Assembly: GCF_000014745.1 (NCBI RefSeq)
Contig: NC_008347.1
Span: forward strand, 806,001 to 870,000
Source: Maricaulis maris MCS10
GTDB lineage: Bacteria > Pseudomonadota > Alphaproteobacteria > Caulobacterales > Maricaulaceae
Reading direction: 5' to 3'
DNA: 64,000 bases
Shown: positions 52,608-61,883 of the stretch, piece by piece
Layout of the letters: each line of letters starts with the position of its first letter
How positions within the stretch are numbered: the stretch's first letter is position 1
Translations under genes and position numbers: made by a program
Notes under the pieces: generated by a model
Database searches by the model: none
Seen by the model: only the letters and a program-made list of their open reading frames with translations
Told to the model about the DNA's origin: nothing

Positions 52608-53708
52608 TCAGCCTGCGGAAAAACCTGGCGGGGGTGGCAATTCGGCACTGTCCAGGCAAACCAGCTTGAACAGCTCGCCCATCTGCTCGGTATCGGTCAA
52701 ACGCCAGATTTGTCTCGCGATTTCCGAACGCTTGCCGGGTTGCGACTGGCTCAGGACGGCCGCGCGCGCCTCCAGTCCGAGGTCTCTCAGCCATTGACCC
52801 TGGGTTTGCGGGCCATGCGCGGTCAATCCGGCTGTACGCCCTGCCTGCATTAAGGATTCGAAGTCGACCCGGGCCGTCAGGTCAGCTGTTCCGGGGTCTT
52901 GCAGCGGCGGTTGTTTCTTATGAGCGCGGATCGCCTGGAGGGTGTCGCCGATCTCGCTGGTTGCCGGGCCATAGTCAATAAACAGCGCCCGACCGGGCTG
53001 ATTGGCGAAGCGTTCGGCGAGCTGGTCGACGACCTGCCGGTCACCCGGTCGCAGCTCGACCAGGGCGCCGTCTTCCGCGTCGCGCAGGCGCTCGGGGATG
53101 AGATCCGTGTCCTGGCCCAGTGGCGGGCCGAGCACGAAGACGAAATCGCTCTCGCTGTCATTCCCGTATGTTGGCGCGAGACCGACCAGCCGTTCATGCC
53201 ACTCACCCTTGTGGCGAAGGGCCTGGCGCACGGGCAGGCAGTCGAGGAACTCATTGCCGACGATGAAGCAGGGCCCGGGCGCGGCGGCATCCAGCCGGTC
53301 GATCCAGCGGATCTGGGCGCCGCTGGGTCCCAGCGTCTGCGCCTGCACCGCCTTGAGGGCAGCGCTGGCCTCGATCAACATGATTTCGGTGGCATCCATG
53401 AAGCCGGGCACCGTGCGGGCAGCACGCAAGGCGTCGCTCATCATCGTGCCGCGGCCAGGCCCCATCTCGATCAGCTTGAAAGCGGCCGGACGGCCCATGT
53501 CGAGCCAGGTCTGGGCAGCGACCAGCCCGATCAGCTCGCCGAACATCTGGCTGATTTCCGGAGCAGTGATGAAGTCCGCCACGGCGCCGATCGGGTCCTT
53601 GGTGGCATAAAAACCGTGACGCGGATCGAACAGGGCTTCTGTCATGAAGGCGGCGATCGATATCGGCCCGCCCGAACGGATACGGTCGCGAAGCGTGTCG
53701 GCAATCAT
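52608..53708 (-). CDS. SAM-dependent methyltransferase, MidA/NDUFAF7 family
   Basis: 366 residues. Related to the mitochondrial complex I arginine methyltransferase NDUFAF7. [20 protein letters not shown] and [14 protein letters not shown] at the N-terminus, then [18 protein letters not shown] (SAM motif) and [13 protein letters not shown]. It overlaps the lgt stop by 4 bases (ATG 53708), so translation is coupled to lgt. A role in complex I assembly is an inference. Confidence 0.9.
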   Translation of the reverse strand: MIADTLRDRIRSGGPISIAAFMTEALFDPRHGFYATKDPIGAVADFITAPEISQMFGELIGLVAAQTWLDMGRPAAFKLIEMGPGRGTMMSDALRAARTVPGFMDATEIMLIEASAALKAVQAQTLGPSGAQIRWIDRLDAAAPGPCFIVGNEFLDCLPVRQALRHKGEWHERLVGLAPTYGNDSESDFVFVLGPPLGQDTDLIPERLRDAEDGALVELRPGDRQVVDQLAERFANQPGRALFIDYGPATSEIGDTLQAIRAHKKQPPLQDPGTADLTARVDFESLMQAGRTAGLTAHGPQTQGQWLRDLGLEARAAVLSQSQPGKRSEIARQIWRLTDTEQMGELFKLVCLDSAELPPPPGFSAG

Positions 53709-54595
53709 GACTTGGCAGGCGTGCCCGTCTTCAGGGCGCGATGGATCAGCCAGGCGCCGGCCAGGATCATCGGGATCGACAGCAACATGCCCATGGTGAT
53801 GTAGCCGCGCAGGGCTTCCGGCATGTAGACGTCCGGCTCCCGCACGGTTTCCAACGAGGTGCGGAACAGGCCGTAGAACAGCAGGAAGAGACCGGCATTG
53901 AGGCCCGGTTTTTCCAGCGAGCGGAATTTCCACGTCGCAATATTGATGATGGCAAACAGGGCGACACCTTCCAGCGCAGCCTCATAGAGCTGGCTTGGGT
54001 GGCGCAGCGCGCATTCGGGATCATGGGCAAAGCGCATGGCCCAGGGCACATCGGTCGGACGGCCCCACAGTTCGCCATTGATGAAATTGGCCAGTCGGCC
54101 GAAGAACAGGCCGATCGGTGTCACCACGGCGGCAGCGTCGCCGATCCGCATCAGGTCCAGCTTCTGGCCGCGGGCAAACCACCACAGCGCCAGCGACACA
54201 CCGATCAGGCCGCCATGGAAGGACATGCCGCCATCGGTGATGCCCAGCACGATGTCCAGCGGCCGCTCCCAGATCATGTCCGGCATGTAGAAGAGGACAA
54301 AGCCCAGCCGTCCGCCGCCGATCACGCCGAGGGTCGCCCAGATCAACAGATCGTCGACCTGTGGCTCGGTGAAGGGGGCTTTGGGCTTTTTGGTGCCGGC
54401 GGGAGCCCACAATCCGGGGCGCCGCGACAGCGAGACCATGTAGCGCCAGCCCAGCATCAATCCGGCGATATACGCCAGCGCATACCAGCGCAGGGCGAAC
54501 CAGACCCGCTCCTGGCTGCCGAAGTCGAACCCGTCAGGTCCGATCGAGAACAGGACGGGGTCGATCAGGTCAAAGCTTGGCGGACAGTATTCCAT
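53705..54595 (-). CDS. lgt: Prolipoprotein diacylglyceryl transferase
   Basis: Adds diacylglycerol to the lipobox cysteine of prolipoproteins in the inner membrane. 296 residues, seven or so transmembrane segments. GRLANFINGELWGRP (Lgt signature), SFHGGLIGV and the RWYALAYIAGLMLGW segment are clear. Divergent from ubiK. Confidence 0.95.
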   Translation of the reverse strand: MEYCPPSFDLIDPVLFSIGPDGFDFGSQERVWFALRWYALAYIAGLMLGWRYMVSLSRRPGLWAPAGTKKPKAPFTEPQVDDLLIWATLGVIGGGRLGFVLFYMPDMIWERPLDIVLGITDGGMSFHGGLIGVSLALWWFARGQKLDLMRIGDAAAVVTPIGLFFGRLANFINGELWGRPTDVPWAMRFAHDPECALRHPSQLYEAALEGVALFAIINIATWKFRSLEKPGLNAGLFLLFYGLFRTSLETVREPDVYMPEALRGYITMGMLLSIPMILAGAWLIHRALKTGTPAKS

Positions 54596-54707
54596 GATAT
54601 ACTCGGCTCTTGGCTCGGCGAGGTGCAGCTGTGACGGAACGGCGCGTTGCGCTTTTCGGGTCAGAGCCGCATATAGGCAATGTTGAACCCACTAATGGCT
54701 TTCTTTG

Positions 54708-55031
54708 ATGCAAACGCGCAACCCGCTTCTGAATGATTTTGCTGATCTGATGACCGACGCCTTCGGCGCGGCACAGGCGATGGGCGAAGAGGCGCGCACG
54801 GTGTTCCGTGCCCGCGCTGACCGCATGGTCGCTGAAATGGATCTGGTCACGCGCGAGGAGTTCGACGCTGTCAAAGCTGCGCTTGACGCCTCGCAGGATG
54901 AGGTCGCCGCGCTGACAAAGCGTCTCGATGCGCTGGAAAAAGCCGCCGCGACCAAGCCGAAAACCACCAGTCGGGCCAAAGCCCCGGCTGCAAAGGCCCA
55001 GACGAGCAAGGCCAAAAGCACCAAGGCCTGA
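54708..55031 (+). CDS. ubiK: Accessory ubiquinone biosynthesis factor UbiK family (BMFP)
   Basis: 107-residue amphipathic coiled-coil protein of the BMFP/UbiK family, which supports ubiquinone synthesis: MQTRNPLLNDFADLMTDAFG, VTREEFDAVKAAL, ALTKRLDALE, with a Lys/Ala-rich tail. ATG 54708. Usual alphaproteobacterial place beside lgt. Confidence 0.88.
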   Translation: MQTRNPLLNDFADLMTDAFGAAQAMGEEARTVFRARADRMVAEMDLVTREEFDAVKAALDASQDEVAALTKRLDALEKAAATKPKTTSRAKAPAAKAQTSKAKSTKA

Positions 55032-55135
55032 TCCCGAAATCACGCGCGCTACGCGCTTTTTATTGCGCCTGCCGCGGCGCAGACATACCGTCATGGCACG
55101 GTGTGAGTCGCCGCGCAGACGATGGAGCCACTTCG

Positions 55136-55639
55136 ATGGACCTGCTGTCAGACGAATTCTCACCGACTGTGACCGACCCGCTCGACGCGGTCGAGCAGGC
55201 GGTGATCGGCGAGCAATACCCCTATGACCGCGATGAGAATGGCGAAATCCATCTCACGGCCAGCGGTGAGTGGCGTGACCACCAGATCTGGTTCGCCTGG
55301 CGTCCGGAGCTGGAAGCGCTGCACATTTGTGGCAGCCTCGATCTGAAGGCCCCGGCCAACCGCTTCGGCGATGTCTGCCAGCTGGTTGTCCGTCTCAACG
55401 AGAAGCTCTGGATGGGCCATTTCGACATCTGGGCCGAGGATGGTTCAATCGTCTATCGCCACGCCCTGTCGCTGCCCAATGGCGAGGCCGTATCGCCGTC
55501 GCAGGCCGCAGCCATGATCTCGGCTGCCCGCGAGGCCGGCGAGCGCTTCTATCCGGCTTTCCACTTCCTGGTCTGGGGCGGCAAGGGTGTCGAGGAAGCC
55601 GCTGCCGCTGCCATGTTTGAAACAGCTGGCGAGGCCTGA
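55136..55639 (+). CDS. YbjN domain-containing protein
   Basis: 167-residue cytosolic YbjN-family protein: PLDAVEQAVIGEQYPYD, ALHICGSLDLKAP, LVVRLNEKLWMGHFDIW and FHFLVWGGKGVEEA. YbjN proteins are linked to stress and chaperone-like roles; exact function unknown. GGAG near 55124 precedes ATG 55136. proC follows in the same direction after 8 bases. Confidence 0.85.
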   Translation: MDLLSDEFSPTVTDPLDAVEQAVIGEQYPYDRDENGEIHLTASGEWRDHQIWFAWRPELEALHICGSLDLKAPANRFGDVCQLVVRLNEKLWMGHFDIWAEDGSIVYRHALSLPNGEAVSPSQAAAMISAAREAGERFYPAFHFLVWGGKGVEEAAAAAMFETAGEA

Positions 55640-55647
55640 CCCCGGCC

Positions 55648-56490
55648 ATGGCACAAAACTTTCGGATTGCACTCATTGGCGGCGGCAATATGGGCGGTGC
55701 CCTTGCCGCCGGCTGGTTGCGCACCAAGCGTGGCGCGGTGGCCGCTGACGAGCTGGTGGTCATCGACCCGTCTCCCGGTGAAGTCGTCCAGGACCTGGCG
55801 TCGCAGTCCGGTGTCGCCGTTCTGCCCGAGTTGACTGCCGACGCGGCGGCGACGCTCGAGCTAGCCGTCCTGGCGGTAAAGCCGCAGATTTTTGAACAGG
55901 TGGCGACATCGCTGGCCGATGCTTTGCCGGTCAGCACCGGCGTGGTCTCGATCATGGCCGGTGTGACCCTGAACCGTCTGACGATGGCCTTGGGCGAGCG
56001 GGCCATTGTCCGTGCCATGCCGAACACCGCAGCAGCGGTCGGCGCGGGTGTCTCGGTCTGTGTGGCCAATGAGGCCGGCGAAGCGCTGGAAAAGACGGTG
56101 ACCCGCCTTTTGAAGACCGCCGGTACTGTCGAATGGGTGGCGGATGAGCGCATGATCGGTGCGGTGACCGCGGTTTCCGGATCAGGCCCGGCCTATGTCT
56201 TCCTGCTCGCCGAAGCCCTCGCCGGTGCGGCTTTCGCCGAAGGCCTGCCACGCGAGCTGGCCGACAAGCTGGCCCGTGAAACCATCATCGGCGCCGGGGC
56301 GCTGCTGGCCAAGTCCGGCAAGTTACCGCAGGAATTGCGCCGCGCCGTGACCTCCCCGAATGGCACCACCCAGGCGGCCGTCGACGTGCTGATGGGCGCC
56401 GGTGGCGGTCTGCCAGAACTGGTCCGCCAGGCTGTGGCCGCGGCCGAGCGACGCTCGCGGCAGATGGGTCAGGATCCGGGCAAGCGCTAA
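55648..56490 (+). CDS. proC: Pyrroline-5-carboxylate reductase
   Basis: Final step of proline synthesis, reducing pyrroline-5-carboxylate with NAD(P)H. 280 residues: Rossmann ALIGGGNMGGALAAGW, AVKPQIFEQV, RAMPNTAAAVGAGVSV and C-terminal GSGPAYVFLLAEAL, TSPNGTTQAA. Complete. Likely operon with ybjN-like gene and ubiK. Confidence 0.95.
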   Translation: MAQNFRIALIGGGNMGGALAAGWLRTKRGAVAADELVVIDPSPGEVVQDLASQSGVAVLPELTADAAATLELAVLAVKPQIFEQVATSLADALPVSTGVVSIMAGVTLNRLTMALGERAIVRAMPNTAAAVGAGVSVCVANEAGEALEKTVTRLLKTAGTVEWVADERMIGAVTAVSGSGPAYVFLLAEALAGAAFAEGLPRELADKLARETIIGAGALLAKSGKLPQELRRAVTSPNGTTQAAVDVLMGAGGGLPELVRQAVAAAERRSRQMGQDPGKR

Positions 56491-56807
56491 GGTGTTTGCC
56501 TGACAAGGGAAGGGCCTGTCAGCCATTCCCCTCCACACCCCGCTATCCCAATCATATTTTTCCCGGCCGGAGCCCCGCAAAAGCGGGGTGGAGAGCCGGG
56601 ACCTGCTGACTCCTCCGGCAAGCGATGAGTCTCCCGTAGGTCCCGGATGGCGCTGCGCGCCTCCGGGAAAAATGTAGGGGGATGGAAGAGAGGGAGTGGC
56701 GGGTCAGAAGGGTGAAACGCGCCAGCGTGTCGTCACTGACCACCCATCACCCACTCCGTCTGTCCGCTTCGCCCATCAAGGGCGAGGACCTGTGGGTTCC
56801 ACTTTCC
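56491..56807. other. Intergenic region holding palindromic element
   Basis: 317 bases between the convergent proC and histidine kinase genes with no supported gene. It holds the 118-bp palindrome described separately at 56556-56673. Beyond it lies a second imperfect inverted repeat (GGGAGTGGCGGGTCAG near 56692 with CTGACCACCCATCACCCACTCC near 56737). Confidence 0.6.
56556..56673. repeat. 118-bp palindromic element, ATTTTTCCCGG ends
   Basis: Left end ATTTTTCCCGG (56556-56566), right end CCGGGAAAAAT (56663-56673), perfect inverted termini of 11 bp. Inner hairpins (AGCCCCGCAAAAGCGGGGT; GGCGCTGCGCGCC) and a central GGGACCT/AGGTCCC pair match the plan and length of copies A-D, but with different ends. 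Located between convergent proC and the sensor kinase gene. Confidence 0.85.
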
Positions 56808-58124
56808 TCACTGCGGCAGGCTGATCACCGCCAGCAAGCCACCCAGCTCAGACCGGCCCAGCCGGATATCCCCGCCATGGCCCCGCGCCACGTCGCGGGC
56901 GAGGGCGAGGCCGAGGCCGACGCCCTTGCGGTTCTGGTTGCGGCTTTCATCGAGGCGGTTGAAGGGTTTGAGGGCCTCGTCATACTGGTCTTCCGGGATG
57001 CCGGGACCATCATCCTCGACCCGGATCTCGATCCGCGCCCCATTGGGCTCCACCGTGACCTCGACCACTTCGCCGAAGCTGGTGGCATTGCCGATCAGGT
57101 TGGCGAGCGCCCGCCGGATGGCTCCGGGGCGCAGTTCGGCATCGAGCTCGCCCTCCGTGTCAAAGCGGATATCGCCGCCATGACGGCGGGCATCCTCGAC
57201 CACTTCGCGGGTCAAACCGATCAGGTCGATGCGCTGGGTTTCCTCGCTGCCATCGCCGCGGGCAAAGTCGAGATACTCGTCCAGCATCGCTTCCATCTCG
57301 TCGAGATCGCGCCTCGCATCGGCGGTCTCGCCGGTTTGCGGCATCAGGGCGAGCTGGAGTTTGAGCCGGGTCAGCGGCGTGCGCAGGTCATGGCTGACCC
57401 CGGCCAGCAGTGCGGTGCGCTGTTCGAGATGGCGCTTCAGGCGGGCCCGCATCTCCAGGAAGGCATGGGCGGCCTGCCGCACCTCGGTGGCCCCGGCAGG
57501 ACGGAAGTGGGCGACGTCCTGACCGCGGCCGAATTGCTCGGCGGCGTCGGCGAGGCGGCGGATCGGCTTGACCTGGTTGCGGATGAAAACGACCGAGACG
57601 GCGGTCAACAGCGTTGTCGCGCCGATGATCCACAACAGGAAAATATGGCCGGTCGTGGCAAATACCCGGTCGCGCGGGGTGATGAAGCGCAGCACGCCGC
57701 CTTCGACCTGGACCCGCACATCGACATAGCTGGGATAGCGGGTGGTATCGAACCAGACCGGGTTGTCGAGTTGCTGTGACAGGGCTTCGCGCAGGGTGAT
57801 GTCGAGCGTGCGGAAGAAGGAGGAGCGGCGCGAGGTCGGCAGAGTGTCGTCAGGCCGGAAATCGATCGACAGGCGGGTGGTGCCCAGCGCTGCCTCGATA
57901 TGGCGCTGGAAGGCCGGCGTCTCGCCGCCCTCCTGCTCGTAAAGCTGGGTCGCCATGGCGATTTCGCCGGCCACGCCTTCGGACAGGCGGCTTGTCACTG
58001 TCTCCCAGTGTTCCTCGAAGAAGGACCAGGCGACGGCGACCTGCATCAGCCCGACCGGCAGCACGATGATCAGCAACGTCCGTGCGAACAGGCCCTTGGG
58101 CAGGAAGCGTTTGAGGACAGACAC
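56808..58124 (-). CDS. Membrane sensor histidine kinase, EnvZ type
   Basis: 438 residues: transmembrane segments about 14-34 and 160-182 around a 125-residue periplasmic domain (35-159), HAMP (about 183-235), HisKA with H245 (LLAGVSHDLRTPLTRLKL) and HATPase domain (DDGPGIP, NRKGVGLGLALARDVARGHGG). Start GTG 58124; the response regulator gene lies 6 bases upstream, so they form a two-component pair. Signal unknown. It resembles EnvZ-type kinases. Confidence 0.92.
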   Translation of the reverse strand: MSVLKRFLPKGLFARTLLIIVLPVGLMQVAVAWSFFEEHWETVTSRLSEGVAGEIAMATQLYEQEGGETPAFQRHIEAALGTTRLSIDFRPDDTLPTSRRSSFFRTLDITLREALSQQLDNPVWFDTTRYPSYVDVRVQVEGGVLRFITPRDRVFATTGHIFLLWIIGATTLLTAVSVVFIRNQVKPIRRLADAAEQFGRGQDVAHFRPAGATEVRQAAHAFLEMRARLKRHLEQRTALLAGVSHDLRTPLTRLKLQLALMPQTGETADARRDLDEMEAMLDEYLDFARGDGSEETQRIDLIGLTREVVEDARRHGGDIRFDTEGELDAELRPGAIRRALANLIGNATSFGEVVEVTVEPNGARIEIRVEDDGPGIPEDQYDEALKPFNRLDESRNQNRKGVGLGLALARDVARGHGGDIRLGRSELGGLLAVISLPQ

Positions 58125-58130
58125 GACGGG

Positions 58131-58832
58131 TCAGTCCTCGAATACGGGGTCGGCGAGCAGGCGATAGCCTTCGCCGCGGACCGTCTGCAGGTGCATGGGC
58201 TCCTTGGGGTCGGCTTCCAGCTTGCGGCGCAGGCGCGTGACCTGGACATCGACCGCCCGTTCGCCGCCACCGGTCCGCTCCGACAAGGTCAGGCGCGAGA
58301 CTGTCTGGCCGGCAGACGCCGCGAGGGCGGCCAGCAACGCCGCTTCGCCGCCGGTCAGGCGGACCGGCTCGCCGTCCTTCGCCAGGCTCTCGCGGGCGAT
58401 GTCAAAACTCCACGGTCCGAAGATGACGCGCTGGATGGCGGCCTGGGCCGGCCTGGCGCGGCGCAGGATGGCATTGATCCGCAGCACCAGTTCTTCCGGC
58501 TCGAAGGGCTTGGGCAGATAATCGTCCGCACCCAGCGACAGGCCCTTGATCCGGTCTTCGGCATCGCCGCGCGCGGTCAGCAGGAGGATCGGAGTCTCGC
58601 CGCGCTTGCGGACGGCTTCGGTCAGTTCGAACCCGTTCATGCCCGGCATCATCACGTCGAGAACCAGAAGGTCGAAGGCGAGCGAATTCAGGGTCGACAG
58701 GGCCTTGCCGGCATTGGGTGCGGTGGAAACCCGGAACCCGCGTTCCTGCAGGAAACGCTTGAGCAGGTTGCGGATGCGGTCGTCATCATCAACGACGAGA
58801 ATATGCGCGTCTTCAACGTGCGTCTGGGCCAT
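58131..58832 (-). CDS. OmpR family response regulator
   Basis: 233 residues. Receiver domain with D59 (LLVLDVMMPGMNGFEL), K108-type KP motif (YLPKPF), and a C-terminal winged-helix DNA-binding domain (about 140-228, LTGGEAALLAALAASAG, LRRKLEADPKEP). First gene of the pair with the sensor kinase. No target operator was located. Confidence 0.93.
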   Translation of the reverse strand: MAQTHVEDAHILVVDDDDRIRNLLKRFLQERGFRVSTAPNAGKALSTLNSLAFDLLVLDVMMPGMNGFELTEAVRKRGETPILLLTARGDAEDRIKGLSLGADDYLPKPFEPEELVLRINAILRRARPAQAAIQRVIFGPWSFDIARESLAKDGEPVRLTGGEAALLAALAASAGQTVSRLTLSERTGGGERAVDVQVTRLRRKLEADPKEPMHLQTVRGEGYRLLADPVFED

Positions 58833-58883
58833 GAAGTCCTGCCGGATTGCGAGCCGCGATCATGACGCGGCGGGCGGATGCGC

Positions 58884-59681
58884 TCAAGGTGCTTTGTCGG
58901 AAGCTTTCTGAACCGATCCACCCGCCTGCAGGCGTTCGGCGCAGGCTTCGCGCAGGGCGTCCAGGCCGACCTCATAGGGTTGCGGGTCGGCGTAGATGGC
59001 CGCGAGAGGTGCGCGGGCTCCTTCCACAAGCTCCGCCGGGGTCAGCAGGCGTGACATGTGCGGGACCAGCCCGGCCGATCGTACAGCGTCGATCTGGGGC
59101 CACATGCGATGCCATCCGCCATAGAGGCGCAGCGAGACGACATTCACCGGCAGGTGATCGCTGGAAACAGTCTTTACGAGTGGCCAACCGGGCGCGGTGA
59201 TGGTCGTGCGCTCCCTGTCATAGCGGCCGGTGTGCACGCTCAATCGCGTCGACGACGATATCGCCCGCACTATCTCAAGCAAGTCGAGGGAGAAGGCATC
59301 GATCAGCACGGGGGCATCGTGCAGCGCGGCGACCCGGACCAGTTCCGCAAGGGCAACCTTTCGATCGCCCGTGCCGATCTTCATCTCCAGGACAACGGCG
59401 TGGCCGCGTGCTGCCGCAAGCGCGTCCTCAAGCCGCCACATCTGCCCGGCCTTGCAGCCAGCCGTGACCGCCTTGCGACCCAAGCGGTCGAACATCATGT
59501 TCGGGTGCCGGGTGTAGAGCAGCGGCGGCGAGTCGCCGTCAGCGACCCAACAAATATCGGCCTCGTGAGCATGGCGGGCTTCAGGCAGTCGATCGGCCAG
59601 CGACAGCCCGCGCTCGAAAGCGCGCGGCGAGTTCAGTGATCTATGATGAAGAATTTCAAGTGCTTGAGGCGGTAGTGACAT
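58884..59681 (-). CDS. GDPD-like TIM-barrel protein
   Basis: 265 residues resembling glycerophosphodiester phosphodiesterase: HHRSLNSPRAFERGL near the N-terminus (cf. HRG...ENT), HEADICWVADGDSPPLLYT (E40 and D42 in place of the E-x-D metal site), RHPNMMFDRLG (H59) and LEMKIGTGDR (cf. LE-x-K). The usual glycine after HR is lost. It may be a divergent phosphodiesterase with a changed substrate. MSLPP at ATG 59681 is 8 bases after the CDP-alcohol transferase stop. Confidence 0.6.
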   Translation of the reverse strand: MSLPPQALEILHHRSLNSPRAFERGLSLADRLPEARHAHEADICWVADGDSPPLLYTRHPNMMFDRLGRKAVTAGCKAGQMWRLEDALAAARGHAVVLEMKIGTGDRKVALAELVRVAALHDAPVLIDAFSLDLLEIVRAISSSTRLSVHTGRYDRERTTITAPGWPLVKTVSSDHLPVNVVSLRLYGGWHRMWPQIDAVRSAGLVPHMSRLLTPAELVEGARAPLAAIYADPQPYEVGLDALREACAERLQAGGSVQKASDKAP

Positions 59682-59688
59682 GCCGCAT

Positions 59689-60258
59689 TCAAGCCTTGCC
59701 GCCAGCGTTTCGCAAGCCGGCCAGCAGATAATCAAGACCCGACCAGGCGGTGACCACGATGGCCAGCCAGAAGCTTGTTTGCGCGATCAGGGCTGCGGTC
59801 GTCGCCGGGATCCAGTCAGGCGGCAGCAAGGGCGCTGCCAGAAGTGCGATTATGGCGACGCCTTGCACGATGGCTTTCAGCTTCCCTGACAGACGAGCGC
59901 CGACTGCGCGACCGTTCGATTGCATCATCAACCGGGCATAGCTCACCACAACATCACGCCAAGCGAAAACGACGATAGCCCATACCGGGATCAGCCCGTT
60001 TGCGGCGAGGGCGGTGAACGCTCCCAACCTGTACAGGCTGTCAGCAAGCGGGTCGAATTTCGCGCCGAACTCGGATGCTTGATTGAAGCGCCGGGCGATA
60101 AAGCCGTCGAGCAGATCGGTGACTTCCGCGATCCCGGCCACAACAAGGGCCCAGACCAAAGCCCGGTCCCCGCCGTGAGAGAGGGCGAGAAACAGGAGCG
60201 GCACAAGCACAATGCGGGAGGCGGTGAGTACGTTAGGCAGGGTCCACATTCCGGTCAT
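59689..60258 (-). CDS. CDP-alcohol phosphatidyltransferase (PgsA-like)
   Basis: 189-residue multi-pass membrane enzyme joining a CDP-activated lipid or alcohol to an alcohol phosphate. The full motif is present: D48, D51, G52, A55, R56, G65, D69 and D73 (TDLLDGFIARRFNQAS...FDPLAD). WTLPNVLTASRIVLVP is PgsA-type. It lies not far from uvrC, where pgsA is often found, but the ADK usual after the last Asp is ADS here, so a different substrate is possible. Overlaps the HAD gene by 4 bases. Confidence 0.85.
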   Translation of the reverse strand: MTGMWTLPNVLTASRIVLVPLLFLALSHGGDRALVWALVVAGIAEVTDLLDGFIARRFNQASEFGAKFDPLADSLYRLGAFTALAANGLIPVWAIVVFAWRDVVVSYARLMMQSNGRAVGARLSGKLKAIVQGVAIIALLAAPLLPPDWIPATTAALIAQTSFWLAIVVTAWSGLDYLLAGLRNAGGKA

Positions 60259-61028
60259 CCTTCCCGCGCGCAGAGGAGGCGGTCGGCAATTTCGACAAAA
60301 CCGTCAGCCCCGTCGCCTTCGGCAATGACGGCGGGATGGGCTGTCATGTGCGGCAGGAAGCGGCGAATACCGGCCACCCCGAAGCTCAAAGGGAAGGCCG
60401 CGAACATGGGTTCGTCATTCGGTGCGTCGCCGATATAGGCGACCCGGGCAGGCTGGTCGTCTGTGCTGATCCCGAAACGCTCTGCCAGAACATGCCGCGC
60501 CGTGGTCTGTTTGTCGTGGTCGCCGAACCAGGCATTGACATGGATCGAGCTGGTCTTGGCGGTCGCACCGGCCGCTTCGAAGTGACGTCGCACACGTTCG
60601 GCGTCATCCAGCGAGGCGCCATGAACGTCCTCAGCAAAGTCGACAGCGACGTCACAGATGCGCCAGTCATTGTCGGCCGATAGTGCCAGGCCGGCGGCCA
60701 GGTTTGTCGCGGTTCTTGCCAGTTCGTCCAATCGGGCACGGGTTTCGGAGCCCGAATTGAAAAATGTGTCGCGATCGATCCGGCCATCACGGGTGCGAGC
60801 GAAGCAGAAGGCGCCATTCTCTCCAATCACCGCATTGATCGGCCACCACCGCGCGATGAGATCGCACCAACCGGCCGGGCGACCGGTCACGGCGAGGGTA
60901 ACAAACCCAGCGGCCTGAAGGCGTTCCATTGCAGCGAGGCTGGATGCCGGTACGCGATCATCGCGGGTGACAGTGCCGTCGAGGTCAAACAGAAAGGCGC
61001 GAACACCGGCGAGTGCCGTGTCACTCAT
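60255..61028 (-). CDS. HAD family hydrolase, Cof/MPGP-like
   Basis: 257 residues. HAD motif I FLFDLDGTVT (D15, D17), motif II VTGRPAGW, HAD-IIB cap region (GENGAFCFARTRDG) and motif IV AYIGDAPNDEPMF. It dephosphorylates a small phosphate ester. With the neighbouring CDP-alcohol phosphatidyltransferase it could act on a phospho-sugar or phosphoglycerol intermediate, though this is inference. Start ATG 61028 overlaps the preceding gene's end by 8 bases. Confidence 0.82.
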   Translation of the reverse strand: MSDTALAGVRAFLFDLDGTVTRDDRVPASSLAAMERLQAAGFVTLAVTGRPAGWCDLIARWWPINAVIGENGAFCFARTRDGRIDRDTFFNSGSETRARLDELARTATNLAAGLALSADNDWRICDVAVDFAEDVHGASLDDAERVRRHFEAAGATAKTSSIHVNAWFGDHDKQTTARHVLAERFGISTDDQPARVAYIGDAPNDEPMFAAFPLSFGVAGIRRFLPHMTAHPAVIAEGDGADGFVEIADRLLCAREG

Positions 61029-61824
61029 GTTTGCCGCCGCCGTCGACGCGTCTGACCAGCTCATCCCACTCATCCTCATCGAGTTTGAACTGCTCTATCA
61101 TCTCATCACGCGGAATGGCGCGGGCCGATTGCAGCCAGAGTACCAGGAAGAAGAAAACAAGGGCGCCGGCGATTGCGACCACGGGCGCCGCCAGGGCGAT
61201 GAAGGCAAACACTGACGAGACCGCGAGCGTGATCCCGATCCCTGCGACCACAATCGAGCGACCGACAACTTTCAGGCGCGTCTTGATCGGCACCAGCGGT
61301 GACAGTGTGTTTGTGTGGACAATTTCTGCTGCTGCCATCAAGGCACCGGCAATCGCGAGGATGCCGGCATTCCACAACGCAAGTTCAGCGTCGACAAACA
61401 AGGACGTTCCGGTGGCGTCTCCCTGGATGACGAGGGCTGCGACAACGATTGCTGCGGAAAGTGCGAAGCCGGAATAGGCCTCCCACCTGTATTCCCGGTG
61501 ATACTCAATCAGGGCCTCATGTGAGAGCTTGCCCGTTTCCACCAGGTATTCTTCGGCGTGGCGATATCGCCGGATCCGGCCATTCTTGTCTTTGCCCATC
61601 TTGCGGTTTTGGCGGCGGGCCGTAATGACGAAGAACACGACAGCGATCGCGTAGATGAAGATCATTGTGGCCAGTTTCGGCATCACGGAGAGCTCGGAAA
61701 GTCGGCAATCAGACCAGCTGCGGGCTGCGGCGCAGACCTCGGGCGGCGCAATCTGGTGGGCGAGTGCTGCCCAGGCTGCCGCAAGGGCCAACGTCAGTAC
61801 AAGGTAGAAAATGGTCCTGAACAT
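61021..61824 (-). CDS. Membrane protein of unknown function
   Basis: 267 residues with five to six hydrophobic segments. N-terminal MFRTIFYLVLTLALAAAWAA then a Cys pair (EVCAAARSWSDCRL), a basic middle (ARRQNRKMGKDKNGRIRRYR), and further helices with a soluble acidic C-terminus (LDEDEWDELVRRVDGGGKHE). ATG 61824 is a tentative start (GGGGG about 12 bases upstream); ATG 61857 is an alternative. Family not recognised. Leading gene of the run that overlaps the HAD phosphatase. Confidence 0.65.
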   Translation of the reverse strand: MFRTIFYLVLTLALAAAWAALAHQIAPPEVCAAARSWSDCRLSELSVMPKLATMIFIYAIAVVFFVITARRQNRKMGKDKNGRIRRYRHAEEYLVETGKLSHEALIEYHREYRWEAYSGFALSAAIVVAALVIQGDATGTSLFVDAELALWNAGILAIAGALMAAAEIVHTNTLSPLVPIKTRLKVVGRSIVVAGIGITLAVSSVFAFIALAAPVVAIAGALVFFFLVLWLQSARAIPRDEMIEQFKLDEDEWDELVRRVDGGGKHE

Positions 61825-61883
61825 GATGCCGCGCGCCCCCTGTTTCTTCCTGATCATACCGTTCTGACGGGAAGTCGAAAGCG

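Noticed and set aside
56491-56807. A short gene in the gap between proC and the sensor kinase
   Set aside because: Open frames here run through the palindromic element and have no ribosome site or domain pattern.
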